Assembly (NCBI RefSeq): GCF_014805625.2
Contig: NW_023998564.1
Location: 1,864,855-1,928,854 of the forward strand
Source of the DNA: Glossina fuscipes
Taxonomy: Eukaryota > Arthropoda > Insecta > Diptera > Glossinidae
Reading direction: 5' to 3'
DNA length: 64,000 nt
Shown: positions 11,690-23,466 of the stretch, one piece after another
How positions within the stretch are numbered: the first letter of the stretch is position 1
Layout: each line of letters begins with the position of its first letter
Notes under the pieces: model-generated
What the model saw: the letters and a program-made list of their open reading frames with translations, nothing else
Database searches by the model: none
What the model was told of the DNA's origin: nothing
Translations under genes and position numbers: made by a program

Positions 11690-11992
11690 AATTGATTACT
11701 TCTGTTGTTTATTTGAAGAAATCTGCTGCCGAAGCCCAATCTCATTATTCGGAAAGGATGGTATGTTCCGCCAGGGTATGTACGATTTGCGCTGTATGTG
11801 TTGATCTAGGAATTTCATTTTTTCTTAATACGGTCGCTATAGATGCTCATATACCGGAGGATCGCCTTGCTTACGTTGAGACACATACCGCTCTCTTAAA
11901 TACTTCCATCGCTTCTTGCAGGTTCCAACGTTCAGATGCTTAAGAAGATGCTGCTCCAACACATCCCATTTGTCGGTTTTGGTTCCACCCGG
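11690..11992 (-). pseudogene. MADF-domain protein remnant
   Basis: On the minus strand the frame reads TDKWDVLEQHLLKHLNVGTC then KKRWKYLRERYVSQRKQGDP and PVYEHL. This is the second half of a MADF (Myb/SANT-like, Adf-1 type) DNA-binding domain: the CKKRWKxLR..Y block is the family signature. Two in-frame stops follow, after YEHL (TAG) and after RPY (TAA), where MADF proteins continue with an F/L-rich helix; the frame then goes on through MKFLDQHIQ. The first half of the domain is not recognised in the adjacent sequence. MADF proteins are abundant fly transcription regulators. This copy is broken by stops, short and without a visible start, so it is called a pseudogene. The plus-strand open frame over it is a shadow. 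Confidence 0.7.
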
Positions 11993-12476
11993 ATTTAAAA
12001 GTGGCAACACGAGTTGACTGAAAATACCATTTTTTGATCATTTGTTGCAAAAGTTGTTCAGGACACACTGTTGCAGCTCAAAAAGTAAGTTCAGACATCG
12101 CGCCTCCGGATTACCACTTGTTTAGATCGGTACAGCTTGGCTAGCCTTGTACGCGGGTCTGCAAAATTGGGGAAGTGCGAAAGTATCGAAAGATCGCTGC
12201 CAAACCAATATAAGTTCTTTTGACATGATGTGGCCAAGTTGTCAAAAATGTTGTAAATTGTTGTACAAAATCAGGGAAACTATTTTGATCGGGACTAACA
12301 TTGCCTTCAAAGCTGTGTCGACTACTGCGCGGCGATTGTGAAGGATTGGAATCTTTTCTGATAATTCCGATAAAAAAAACCAATATGTTACATTTGAAAA
12401 AGGAATCTAGTCGGACTATTAAATTCGAAACATTTGTTTGTATAAAATTTGCTGCCTTTATGGAGTAAGCATATAT

Positions 12477-12643
12477 ATTCTCAATAATTCGAAAAATGTG
12501 AGAATAAGCCTTCAATTTGTTTACACTTCTCAATAATTGTTCAAGTATTTGTATAAAAATTGCGTGCATGCGAGAGTAAGCGTATAAAAATTTGCCGCCA
12601 ACTAAAAATGATTCTCAATAATTCGAAAAATGGGAGAATAAGC
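12477..12643. repeat. Pair of short palindromic motifs
   Basis: The motif 'attctcaataattcgaaaaa' followed by 'tgngagaataagc' occurs at 12477-12509 and again at 12611-12643. ATTCTC and GAGAAT at its two ends are reverse complements, so each copy can fold. Diverged copies of GAGAATAAGC lie at 12461, 12571, 4978 and 5033. Confidence 0.7.
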
Positions 12644-13484
12644 GTATAATTTAATTATAACATTGGAGAGGATATTAAAAATATTAAAAAATAAGGAGTT
12701 CTTCCAAACGCAAGCATAGAAAGGAAAGAAATGGGGAATTTGAAAATCAGAATGAAAATACATAGGCCGGTTACGCAAAAACAAAAAAACAACATTATAT
12801 GGTCCTATATGGAATAGTGTAAAAATTATTTTGTCCATTTCCTGAAGAATGCATTTATGAATTTCTGACAAATGTCCATGGTTATGGTTCTGAATTACAT
12901 AGGTTTTTTTTTATTATTAATTATTTGGCTAGAAAAATTGTCATTTTATTATTTTTATTATTAATTTTTTAGACAGGGAAATAAATTTGAAGACCAAAGT
13001 CTTAAAGCGCTAGCACCTAAGTCTATCGGCTTTATGAAAAGCTCTATCGAAATTGAAATTTGTGTGTCTACTCGGGCACTCAGGCAGATAATTTTCATTT
13101 TAACTTCTTTTTTTGCATAATATCGAACAAACCACGAAAGTAAGTTCATTTTTGTCCTTGACTGTATGTATTAGAGAGTAACTCGTATGTAGATTATTTT
13201 AAACTATCTTTTTGTAACTTTCAAGGTTATATACAACAAATAGGTTTGTTGTTGAAAAACTATGTTCATGTCATTGAACTGAGGCTGCTTGTGTCTATCA
13301 GTTGGAATGTTTTTTACAATAGAAACTTAAGAGAATCTTAAGCAGTTGTGCTTAACAATTTTAAATATGATAAGTGTGTGAAAGTTGTAAATAAACATAA
13401 TATATGCATGGGTAGATAGGCATGCGTAAAGAAACAATTTTTGATAACTTTTAAAAACAAGTAAGTGAGCTACAATCGCCATGA

Positions 13485-13759
13485 GATACGAACGCTTACT
13501 TTTCATGAGAAAGTTTATATGGGTCTCGGTCCAAAAATATACCCAGTTCATCCCAATTTGGTACAGTTGACTATTACGTCAAAAAATTGTTACGAGCGAA
13601 TTTTCATCATCCAGTTTAAAAAATTAAATCTTTTTGTTATGTAAAGAATTACTTTGCGTAGAAACGGGACATGGTTTAATATGACAAAATGCTATTTGTC
13701 AATTTTTTTTGAGAAATATGGACTATATTAATTTTTTTTATACGAAGATTTTTGTTTGA
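13485..13759 (+). repeat. 275 bp direct repeat, copy 1
   Basis: Starts with 'gatacgaacgcttacttttc' and ends near 'gaagatttttgtttga'. It matches 15712-15989 with only a handful of differences by eye. No intact coding frame is shared by both copies. The contents (poly-T blocks, 'gtctcggtccaaaaatatac') suggest a fragment of a dispersed element related to family B (compare 'gtttatatgggtctcggtcc'). Confidence 0.9.
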
Positions 13760-15711
13760 GACGAATAACAGAAAGCAAGCAATTTAAGTTCCTTGTTTTT
13801 TGGTAATTTTTAACATATTACTTAACGGAATAGGGATGATTTCACAAAAAAAGAATTAGATGGGTATCGTAAAAGTTTTCCTATGAAATATCAGGCCGAA
13901 GACATTAAAGCTCTCTAAATTTCTCCTCTTTAAGTTTTATATAATTTGTGGATATTTTGCTTCAAATTCGATTCGTAGAAGTTCATTGAATTGAGTTTCA
14001 AACTACCGACTGAATTTCAAAAGCACGCTTTTTGGGAATTCAAGTGTGTTGAGATGCACGGGCAGATTTATGATGATCATGTGTACATTACGTCGAGATC
14101 TTAAGATATCTGTATTGAAAAATAGAATGTAATAGTCAGATCTTATTTGAACTATTTTTTTCTTTATTTTTCTTGGGCGCGGGCAAATATCCCTTTCAAC
14201 TTCCTCGACTTGTTATGGAGGTCTTCCAAACTTGGTGAGCAGATCGAGTGCATTCACATGGCACAGCCGAAAGCATAAAACAGACCATGCCAGTTGTTTC
14301 TGACAAGTTAGTATTTTGTGAAGAAATAGTTAGGATGGCTATCCGGGATTGCATCATAGATACAAAGGGAAGAGTGACTATGGTTATGAAAACAGCTCTA
14401 AAAGCACCAGGTCAATGTGTCCACCTTTAAGAGATGTCGGTACAGGAGTGATATAATGTCCCAAGTCGACATCATGAGCACGAGCACCGTTGAGTTCTGA
14501 TTGCTAGGTATGGGCTGTGATAGTTGTGAGACGTTGAAGAATATAGAGAGTGAGATGCATAAAGATGTCGCGCCTGGCCATGCACTTTAAATCGATCTGG
14601 TATTTCAGCTTATAGACATTACCACACTTACTGGAGAGGATCTATTATTGTTGTGTCGGTGGACATCGTGAAGTCAAAGCAGCATAGAGAGCTCTACGCT
14701 ATTCTCGCATCGCTTATATGATAAGAATATTATAGGTAGATGTCACTTGCAACCGATTGGACATATGTAAAGATTGATGGGCAGACTAACAGGCGGACTA
14801 GTGATTAACGAACATGCTTAAATGTTTTTCTAAATTTAAGAATCACACGCTTTTCAAATGTTACCAACCGAATATAATATTAATATATCGTCCTTATTTG
14901 CCGAAGACATACAAATGTAAGAATTTTTTTTTTTTACTTGTACATATATGATTTATATCAATTGTTTTTTTTTTGTTTTTTTTTCGAATTTTCGCTTTAG
15001 ATAAATTTGACCCATTTACATTCATCTAAGCTCGGGTCTTGCTTTTCACTTACGTCTGGTTTATCTGTGTATATGTTTTTGCGTGTTTGCTTATGTACAG
15101 TGTCTGAGTTGAGTATTGTTGATTGTTGACAAACAATTATTTCTAGCCATTAATCTAAATTGTGCATTTTTTTTTTTTTTGATAATAAGAGATGATGAGA
15201 GTTGTTGTATACTCGTGTCCACTGCCAGCGACAAACCATTCAAATGTCTGTCTTTCACAATCTGTAAGAAACGGAATATATTTCTTCTTTATGACAATGC
15301 CGTATTGCATTAGAGTGATTCAAAAGTAATTAAAAGTAAAGTTATTTCGCACACTAGTATATATCTGCTGACTTATGGTATTAAATTTTAAAAAACATAT
15401 AGACCGCGGCAAGGGGTTGCATTGTAAAAAAAGAAAAAATTCATCCATTAACCGGGTCCCCGTATATATATATACATATCCCGAAGAAGACAACAAAAGC
15501 AGTCGAGCAGGGCGATCGTTAAATACCATATACAACACTTCTTCATTTATCATCCTGATAAAACAACAAAACATGCATTTTGTTTGCACTTGCCTTATAT
15601 GAAAAGAGGTTCAAAATTTTAACTGCCATGGTCCATAGTTAGCGAAATTAATTTTCTTGTGAGACATTTTTCACATATTCTACTCATGAACTACTCAACA
15701 TTACATAACTC

Positions 15712-15989
15712 GATACGAACGCTTACTTTTCATGAGAAAGTTTATATGGGTCTCGGTCCAAAAATATACCTAGTTCATCCCAATTTGGTACAGTTGACTA
15801 ATACGTCAAAAAATTGTTACGAGCGAATTTTCATCATCCAGTTTAAAAAATTATATCTTTTTGTTATGTAAAGAATTACTTTGCGTAGAAACGGGACGTG
15901 GTTTAATATGACAAAATGCTATTTGTCATCGATTTTTTTTGAGAAATATGGACTATATTAATTTTTTTTATACAAAGATTTTTGTTTGA
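15712..15989 (+). repeat. 275 bp direct repeat, copy 2
   Basis: Second copy of the unit at 13485-13759, in the same orientation and 2227 bp away. Differences seen include a few substitutions and a 'cga' insertion near 15930. Sequences just outside the two copies are unrelated. Confidence 0.9.
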
Positions 15990-16499
15990 ACGAGCCACAC
16001 AAGTTTTTGTTCAAATGAATAAAAGTAATCTCAATCTATTTTTAATAATGTCCTTCAGCAAAAACATGCTATTTTTCAAAATTTTATAAAAATATTTCAA
16101 AAATCTCCGATCCATTGGTGGAATAGAACACGTGGGCAGACAGGCATGTACAGAGAACATACACCAGTAATAAAAGACAGATTTACTTTATATATTCTTT
16201 GGGTGTCAAATGCATTCGTGCAGGTATTTGCAAGCTGAAGACAAAAATCCAGCGTTCGGCATAAAGATGGTTTTTACTCCTTGTTCTTAACTAAAACTAC
16301 ATGAAAATAAATATAAAAAAGAAATTCTAAGGCTCTAGGCGTGAACTTTTCGAAAGTATACACTCACTCACTGGAAATACATCTGTTCTTTCACACGAAT
16401 ACTTGTTAAACAAATTGCGCTTTGTTTTTAGGCTTCAACGTATTTGTCTAGATTCTGCGAATCTTTCTATATTGTACACAAATATTAATATTTATATAT

Positions 16500-16720
16500 A
16501 CATAACACGTCACTCAATAAGTTCATTGAATGACATATATGTTGCCACTACTGACGAATCCATATGACATTCGGGTAGTACGAACGATATGTATCGAAAC
16601 TTCATGACGTTCTATTAGCTAACAATTCACAGTTTTTTTAATGATGCAACTTTTGCCCTTATAAAGCAATGGAAAAGTTTGAATTTCTTGCGTTGTATTG
16701 TGTTTGTTAATTAATCTTTC
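16500..16720 (+). mobile_element. Mariner-like element 5' end remnant
   Basis: The order 'actcaataagttcattga', 'gatatgtatcgaaacttcat', 'aacaattcacag', 'gatgcaacttttg' and 'atggaaaagtttgaatttct' resembles the 5' end and first transposase codons (MEKFEFxA..) of irritans-subfamily mariner elements as recalled. The coding match stops after about eight residues, so only a 5' stub remains. A clear terminal inverted repeat could not be delimited. Confidence 0.5.
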
Positions 16721-17087
16721 AGAAAAATTTGAAAGCTGGAATCGTGATTCTAACAGATCAGCAAGCGTGACTAATAGAACAATTTTGCCGTCTCAAGGAA
16801 ATCAAGATTCCACATCTAATTTGTAACAGGCTTGAGATCATCTTTCCCAAAGCGTACAACGTTTTTCTCACAGCATTGATATCCATCGCATATCCTTATT
16901 TTAGAAATATTCTAAATCTCTGCTTCTTTGAACATTTATTGTAACAATTGTTCTCAATAGTTGAAATATGTCCCGAGGGGTCCTTTAGGTGCTTTTTGAA
17001 ACAAAAATTTGTTATAAATACTTAGATGTTTAAAGGCAAAGGTTTTCCGATCTGCCAAAAATGTGCAGAGTAATATAAGAAAAACAA

Positions 17088-17408
17088 GTAAAAACAGTAT
17101 CGTGGGCCACAGCATACCTACAATTATTCAAAATAAGACGTCGTATGGAAACTGATCGAAAAAGTGGGCCGATCCGAACCATTTGCGAAAGAGTTCGTCC
17201 TTAGGCCAAAAAGCTCCAGTATACCAAATTTCATCATAATATCTTAAAATTTAGGATTGGAGGCTGAACACAACCAATATAAGGAAGATAGCTGGACAGA
17301 CAGGCTTCGATTTAAAAACATGTTCTGAATCGATCGGTATAATGGAAGGTATATGCATCTGCACAAACTATACTATAATACCGCAAATCGTGTAGCGTAT
17401 AAAAATTG
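17088..17408 (+). repeat. Family B dispersed repeat, copy 4 (near full length)
   Basis: One of the most complete copies: it begins 'caagtaaaaacagtatcgtg', contains 'aaaataagacgtcgtatgg', a GGACAGACAGGC core, 'cggtataatggaaggtata', and ends 'tgtagcgtataaaaa'. It is a useful reference for the element ends. Confidence 0.8.
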
Positions 17409-18337
17409 GTAAAAGCCTTGGGGAGGATTGGTTATTCCAGAAATATAACTTACTCTAAAAAAAATTCGTTCTATAAAACAAAAAAAATCCCTCCGAAGAA
17501 ATATCAGAATAAAAAAAAAAATATCTAGAAAAAATTTTGAAAATATATCGGAAAGATTCTCATGGATTTTTGTTGATCATAATTTAGGATATTGGAGATT
17601 TTTCAACAACTGCAAATGAGACAAAAGTAAATTGAAATATTAGGAAAGTATATAATGAAAAAGCAAGCAATTATTATTTCCGTTTAATTATGCGGAGGAA
17701 AGCGAAAGATAATAATAACTGTACTGTAGCCGTTTTGGAAAAAGAAAGGAAAAGCCATAGAATATTTTAGAAGTAACCTAATTGACGAAGTGTTTTTCTG
17801 AAAGACGTAATGTTAAAAATATACTTTTTTAAGGATATGACTTGACCTTGACTTTGCAGTTTAACGTTAGAAAATGCACTTGCTTGAGGTCGTAAATGTG
17901 TTTGTTATTTTCGCGTTCATTTACATTGTAAGTGTGCGTTCGTATATACATCTGGCATTTTGTCACTGTGAAACCATTGTTTTTCTCTCCTTTACTGCTC
18001 TTTTTGGTTCAGTACGTATATGTACCGAAACTTTGTTTTGGTGATTGATATTACTTGGCATTGGCGATTTTTGTCGTTGCTTTAACCAAAGATACATCAT
18101 AAACAGTATTGCGTTTATGTCGAAAATGTGTCGAATGCCAGAATATTACTTCTTAGCCATTTTTGCCGAGAAATTTTGAAAATTACAATTTTTTTCGTCG
18201 ACTTTTCAGAGTTCGGCTTCAAATGGGGAGTGGACGAAATTTTCAACAGTGTTAGCCCTTGGGTCAAAACGCGTCACTTCACCAAACTTCATCAAAATAT
18301 CGCCAGAATTTCCACCTGTACCTTAAATAGTAGTGAC

Positions 18338-18665
18338 AAGTTTTTATATCCTACATCTCTTGTGCTACAAGCGTACATTAAGTATCTGCCGATGTATGAA
18401 ACTTCTAGAAGGACTTGTGACAAACTCACCTTGTATAAGAACTATTGATTTAGAGTCACTTTCTAAATTCATCTAAATTTGTTTGTCCGCTCGTACGTCC
18501 GTTGGAATGTCTGTCTGTCCATTTTGTTTTCTTGTGTGCATGGGGACGAACGCCATTAAAAATGGTTCGGACCGAGGCATTTTTTCCACCACTTTTTATA
18601 TAATACCTTATTTCAAAAGGTCATTATGTGAATGACCGTATCAAGCGAACTGTTTTACTTGTTCT
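18338..18665 (-). repeat. Family B dispersed repeat, copy 5 (inverted)
   Basis: Runs from 'tttttatatcctacatctct' through a pyrimidine-rich GTCCGCTCGTACGTCC core and 'gaacgccattaaaaatggtt' to 'ctgttttacttgttc', the reverse of the family B start. Confidence 0.7.
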
Positions 18666-21557
18666 TGTTTTTCCTGGTCTTGTTGGAAATATAACGAAAG
18701 TCTGCAAATTTTTAATTTCCGCCATTCTTGCTTTACATAACATATTCTAAATTTCTGGTGTCTCCCAACGGATTCTATTAATATTCTTCGGTATAGGATT
18801 ATAAAATCATGACTATAGAAAGAAAACTTAATTCTGATTTTCTCATCCAAAGGTAATCAAATAATCTAAATGTTGAACCAGTCTAACATGCACTAATGTA
18901 CGTGCTTCACTATAGTGCGACACAAACATTAGACTGTCAAAATCATGGTTTCACGAAACGAATCGAATTGGTTTCTAAAAAAATTGTGAGAAAAAATTGT
19001 GTGAAAAAATTGAAGGAAACTCAGAAGTTTGTTACTTAAGTCAATTATCCTACAAATGTTGTATAAATGCAAGAGCAGCAGGCGATTCATTTACATTTTT
19101 GTTTAACTCTAATAAATAGCAACCAAATATATTTTAAGGTTAGAACTTACTTTCAAATTTATTACATCCATCAGATTTTTGTCCATCTTTTATAAAAGTC
19201 AAAAATGTACAAGAGATATGCAGAAAATTTAATCGAACATATACGCTCGTGTTTGGTGCGAGTTTCCAAGTCATCTATTCGTTTAGTAAAGCCCCAAAGT
19301 CAGAAAAACGCTAAGCTAAACAAAATAATCCTTGGCACTTAGCTTTACTTTATATCTCAAAAAAGTTTTCAATTTCGTTCAGGATCAATTTCACACCTAG
19401 AATAATTTACCTAAGTGTGAAAACCTCGTTCCTTGGTGGATTGTTAGTGAAGCTCCTGAAGTCCATAAACTAAAAATTAATATTCACTAAAAAAACCCGA
19501 AAAACCCAATTTTAAAGAAAAAATTTTAAAAACCAGAAGCAGTTCGCATATTGTTTCCAATTAACAACATTAATATTTAAAATTAATTTTATTTTGACAA
19601 TTTAGGAATGTAAAGAATAATATGCATCTAAGGGTTAAGAGTGGTGCCTCAGTCCAAGTCGAATAGACTTTTCTTCTTGATTGGTCACCTTTTGATAGAG
19701 TTGAACTACGAAAGCTCGATTCCAATTTCCAATTATTGTTCTTTTAGGAATGGTATTAACACTTGCCTTGAGACATGGCTTAGGTGATTAAGAATGGTAA
19801 GTCACTTTTAACTGACTTCATTGCAATATAAAATGTCCTCAATCGTATAGCAAATGGAATGACGAAAGCATGAACTAAAATGATGAAGGCACTTTTAAGA
19901 AACTTTCTAAACAAAATAATCGATAGGATCTAACCTAGAAGTGGGAGAACGAAGCTATTACATAAACACTTTGTTTGATATGTGTTACAGTACCATATTC
20001 GCGAACGAAAGTGCAATAGTATTTAAATGCAAGAATCACTAATTTTTTCTTTACTCTTTAAAATGTGAGCAGAAGATAACTGTAAACATTCCAAAAATTA
20101 CATACATCCGACTCGATTTGAGTATATCAATTTTTTTGAACGTCAGAGATTCTAACTCAGATTCATAGAAAAACGATTTTACGAAAGCAATTTAAAATTA
20201 ATAAAATTTTTATATATTCTCCGCATGAAATCCCAAAATCCAAAGCCGCAAAAATTAAGCCAGATAGTTGACAGCGACAACATGTAATTCAAGATTAGGT
20301 GCATAGTTTCTTTAAAAATCAATGCTATCCATATAAAAACATGTCCGCAAAAGCCAGAAATTTAATGTTGAAGTAATTTTAGTTTGGATTGCGATACAAA
20401 GCGATGCTACAGCATTCATTTGCTATGTTACAGTAATTAATTCCGATGCTATAGCATTTCAATTTCAAAGGCAATTGCTTTTCATTTCATTTTATGAAAC
20501 CTTGCGGGTTATTCTTGCACTTGTGAAAGTATTGAGTAACTAAGTGTGTAGGTTCTCCAATATTATTTTAGTTTCTTTTTATATGAATACTGTAGCATTT
20601 ACATCAACTCAGTTGAAAAAGATGATTCAAAACGACGCATAGCATTCGTTATTTAGAAAATGTTTTTCTAACTGGCCTTAGAAGATGTGTTTAATCGGAT
20701 ATTATACATAATTTTAAAATGAGTTTAGGTATCAATTTACGACTTCGCTGGAATTTTTACATTCCGCGCGTCAACCTAGCAAAGCAATAATAACGCGTTA
20801 ATACGTTATATGTTTTTTCGTACCTAAGCAAATTGTAAGCTTTTCGTGGATCGTCAAGAGGAAAAGTGTGAGAAGCGCTTCATTTGTAAAAATAAACAAA
20901 TATTTTCAAAATTTTTACACTTATAATGTTATGTAGCCGTACATATCTCTTTAATCAGTGAATTTTGTGTCCAGACATACTGAAGCAAATTTTTTGGTAT
21001 ATTTTTTTCATTTCTTTTTTTTTTTAAATGACGTCTGGGATTGTTTACATAACTTTATTATAAACGGAAATTTAGTAGACAGACATTAGGAATTATTATA
21101 AATTTTGAAGAAAAGAAAGTAACATTTTTTTTTTTTACATTTATAGAAATGTATGTGTTTGCTTTTTTCTTCGCTTGTATAAGATTTCAAATTTTTTTTT
21201 AGAGTGCAAGTAATTGTTTCTTCTTACAATATTTATCTCAACTACAAGTAACGCATTTACGCAAAAATTGCAATGCAAACTGCCGAGAGCTGTGCTGTAT
21301 AGTATTTTAATACAAATCTTACCCTCGCGTTAGTACTTTTTACTCTGACTTCATTCGATGTTCTTCATTAGTAATTCAAGAAATAAAAGAGATATTTATT
21401 TCATTGTTAACCATTTCAGATTAAAGTGACTGTTTTCTTAAATACATTCTTGTGCTTTCAATACACAGGTGCACTGCACAGATCTGTTTAACTAAATGTA
21501 ATACATTTTTAGAATTCCTTTATTTAGAGTGTGTTCATTGAAGTCATAATTATCAGC

Positions 21558-21577
21558 GAGAGAGAAAGAGAGAGAAA
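21558..21577. repeat. GA-rich microsatellite
   Basis: Short run of GAGAGA with an AAA interruption. Confidence 0.85.
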
Positions 21578-21709
21578 ATTAATTTCCAAATAAAATATCG
21601 GGAAAAAAAGTGACAGATAAAGAAAAGAGTTCGCGGCATTTTCATTCCCTACACCAACTGCGATACAGATGGCAATACGGACATATGTAACACTCGAGAA
21701 TGGCTTATC

Positions 21710-21860
21710 CTCTTTTTATACCTTCTATTATACCAATCGATTCGGAATCATTTTATGAATCGTATTCCTGATCGATATAAGATTGTCTGCCCGTCTGTCA
21801 GTCAGATACCTGTCCCTGTATTCTTGTGTTCAACCTATAGATCGCAATTTTTGCGATATT
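21710..21860 (-). repeat. Family B dispersed repeat, copy 6 (inverted, partial)
   Basis: Contains 'ctttttataccttctattat', 'ccgtctgtcagtcagatacc' and 'acctatagatcgcaattttt' in the reversed family B order. The distal half is not clear. Confidence 0.65.
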
Positions 21861-22719
21861 TTGATGGGAAATGGTGAAAAGTAGTTATATGGAAAAATTG
21901 CAGTATTTAAAATTTTTCGAGAAAATTCGCTGTGTTATAGTACTTCGACCTCCTAAATTGTCACAAAAAGTCTGGTTCAGCTTCTGGATATTTTTGAATT
22001 CATATAACCATTCGTACGTAAACTGAGTTTTTACGTTGTAAGAAGGTATAATTTTCAATACTTCCTAATGAAAATTGGCTCATAGTAATAAATTGACAAA
22101 AAAATCAACCTTACCGAATTGGACCCAGTGCATATAGGGATTCTCAGAAAACCTTTATATGCCAAAAAAGCCTAACTGTTAATGTTTTATGATGAAAATT
22201 TGTTCATGATAGCAATTTCACGTAAAAACTCAATGGACTAAGTTTTGAAATGCCAATTTTACACTGGTTTCATATAAGGAAGAGTACGAAGAGAAGAAGA
22301 TTTGTGCTACAGTATGTGGTGTAGGGTATTCAATATAAAAGTAATTGTTACTTTTATTAGAGAACACAAAAATTACATCTTGTTTCTATATAAAGGCTTA
22401 TTTTTCAAGTGCGTATTTATGAGGAAGCGGACCCGTTCAATCCTTACATAGGACAGGTTCCAAAAACAGGCGTAGGTAGTCCAAACTTTGTAGAGTTCAT
22501 TTCTATATGAAATTACTACAATATTATGGGTAAATTTTCATCAGCAGGATAGGATCCGAAAAATAGGCCGAGATCCAAAATCGGTAGATTTAATTTGTTT
22601 ATGTTAAATTTGCTATTATGATAAAATTTTCATCATGAAGCAATGAAAATTATACCTTTTTTTGAAATACTACTACTTAGCCACTTTTGCCGAGAAATTT
22701 TGAAAATTACAATGTCCTT

Positions 22720-22965
22720 TTGAAAATATAACGCCCTATTCTGAAAAGAGTTTATATGGGGATTGATCGAAAAATTGAACCGATCTGAACCACTTTCAAT
22801 ACCGTTCGTTCTTGTCAAAACACATCACTGTATCAAATTTCATCCTATCGACCTGCAGCTTGAATCGGTATAATAAAAGGTGGGCCTATCTTAATCCCTT
22901 TTGTGTGTTATATACATACGCACTAATTTAATATACCCTGTACCGCAGGTGTAGGGTATAAAAAC
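22720..22965 (+). repeat. Family B dispersed repeat, copy 7
   Basis: From 'cgccctattctgaaaagag' to 'gcaggtgtagggtataaaaa', with 'gttcgttcttgtcaaaacac' and 'cggtataataaaaggtgggc' inside. The terminal segment is well preserved. Confidence 0.75.
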
Positions 22966-23119
22966 GCAATATAAATGACGCTATGTTTTTGAAATTGTTT
23001 AAATTATTTAATTTTCTTGTCTACTGAAATAATGTTTTGTTTATTTTTTCTATATTTTGATACGAATATTTAATATGATGTTAGTACAATATAGTGAAAA
23101 AAATTTTTGTGTTTGGACA

Positions 23120-23241
23120 ATGGACTAGGTTTAACAAGCGCTTACTTTTTGTTGAGCGAAAAAATCCAATATTAATAAGAGTCACTGTACTTAAAACCGA
23201 AATCGATAAAGCTCAGCATAAAATCTATCAGTTAACTGCAG
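23120..23241 (+). CDS. Possible upstream exon of the LRR gene
   Basis: A coding-looking stretch in frame with FNKRLLFVERKNPIL and then KTEIDKAQHKIYQLTADV. The KNPIL followed by a leucine-spaced helix resembles the helical region before the repeats of TCTE1/DRC5 proteins (recalled NPIL segment). An acceptor-like 'gactag' precedes it and a GATGTT|GTAAAT donor-like site follows. It lies 230 bp upstream of the first LRR exon. The splice sites are weak and the exon may instead be chance open frame. Confidence 0.3.
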
Positions 23242-23466
23242 ATGTTGTAAATTCGTTGCAAACGTATGATTACCGATTATTATTATACCTTACAATTTAT
23301 CTATATATAAATATGTACGGCTGTATGCATGTAACGTTTTCGTTGACTTTGGATTTTTACTTCATTGAAACTACAATAGAAAAGTTTCGTTAGTCGTATT
23401 CTTTATTCGTTTTAAATCAATTTATTAGTATTTTTTTTTCTCAAATAATTTTGTGATGTTTGTGAA

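Larger units (their letters stand above)
12000..23466. other. Long repeat-rich stretch with no supported gene
   Basis: Apart from the repeats listed separately, I see no convincing gene in these 11 kb. A minus-strand open frame at 12141-12569 has a polar, Ser/Pro-rich middle that looks protein-like but was not recognised. The segment includes mariner-like debris at about 16500-16720, family B copies at 17088-17408, 18338-18665, 21710-21860 and 22720-22965, and a shared 40 bp piece ('ttgccgagaaattttgaaaa') at 18165 and 22687. A GA-rich microsatellite is at 21558-21577. Confidence 0.55.

Noticed and set aside
12141..12569. Minus-strand open frame of 142 codons
   Set aside because: The middle looks protein-like (Ser/Pro then Phe/Trp-rich), but half of it is the GAGAATAAGC repeat region and no family is recognised. 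Not enough to call a gene.
18128..18448. Plus-strand open frame of 106 codons
   Set aside because: Overlaps an inverted family B repeat and a shared 40 bp repeat piece; coding similarity not expected.
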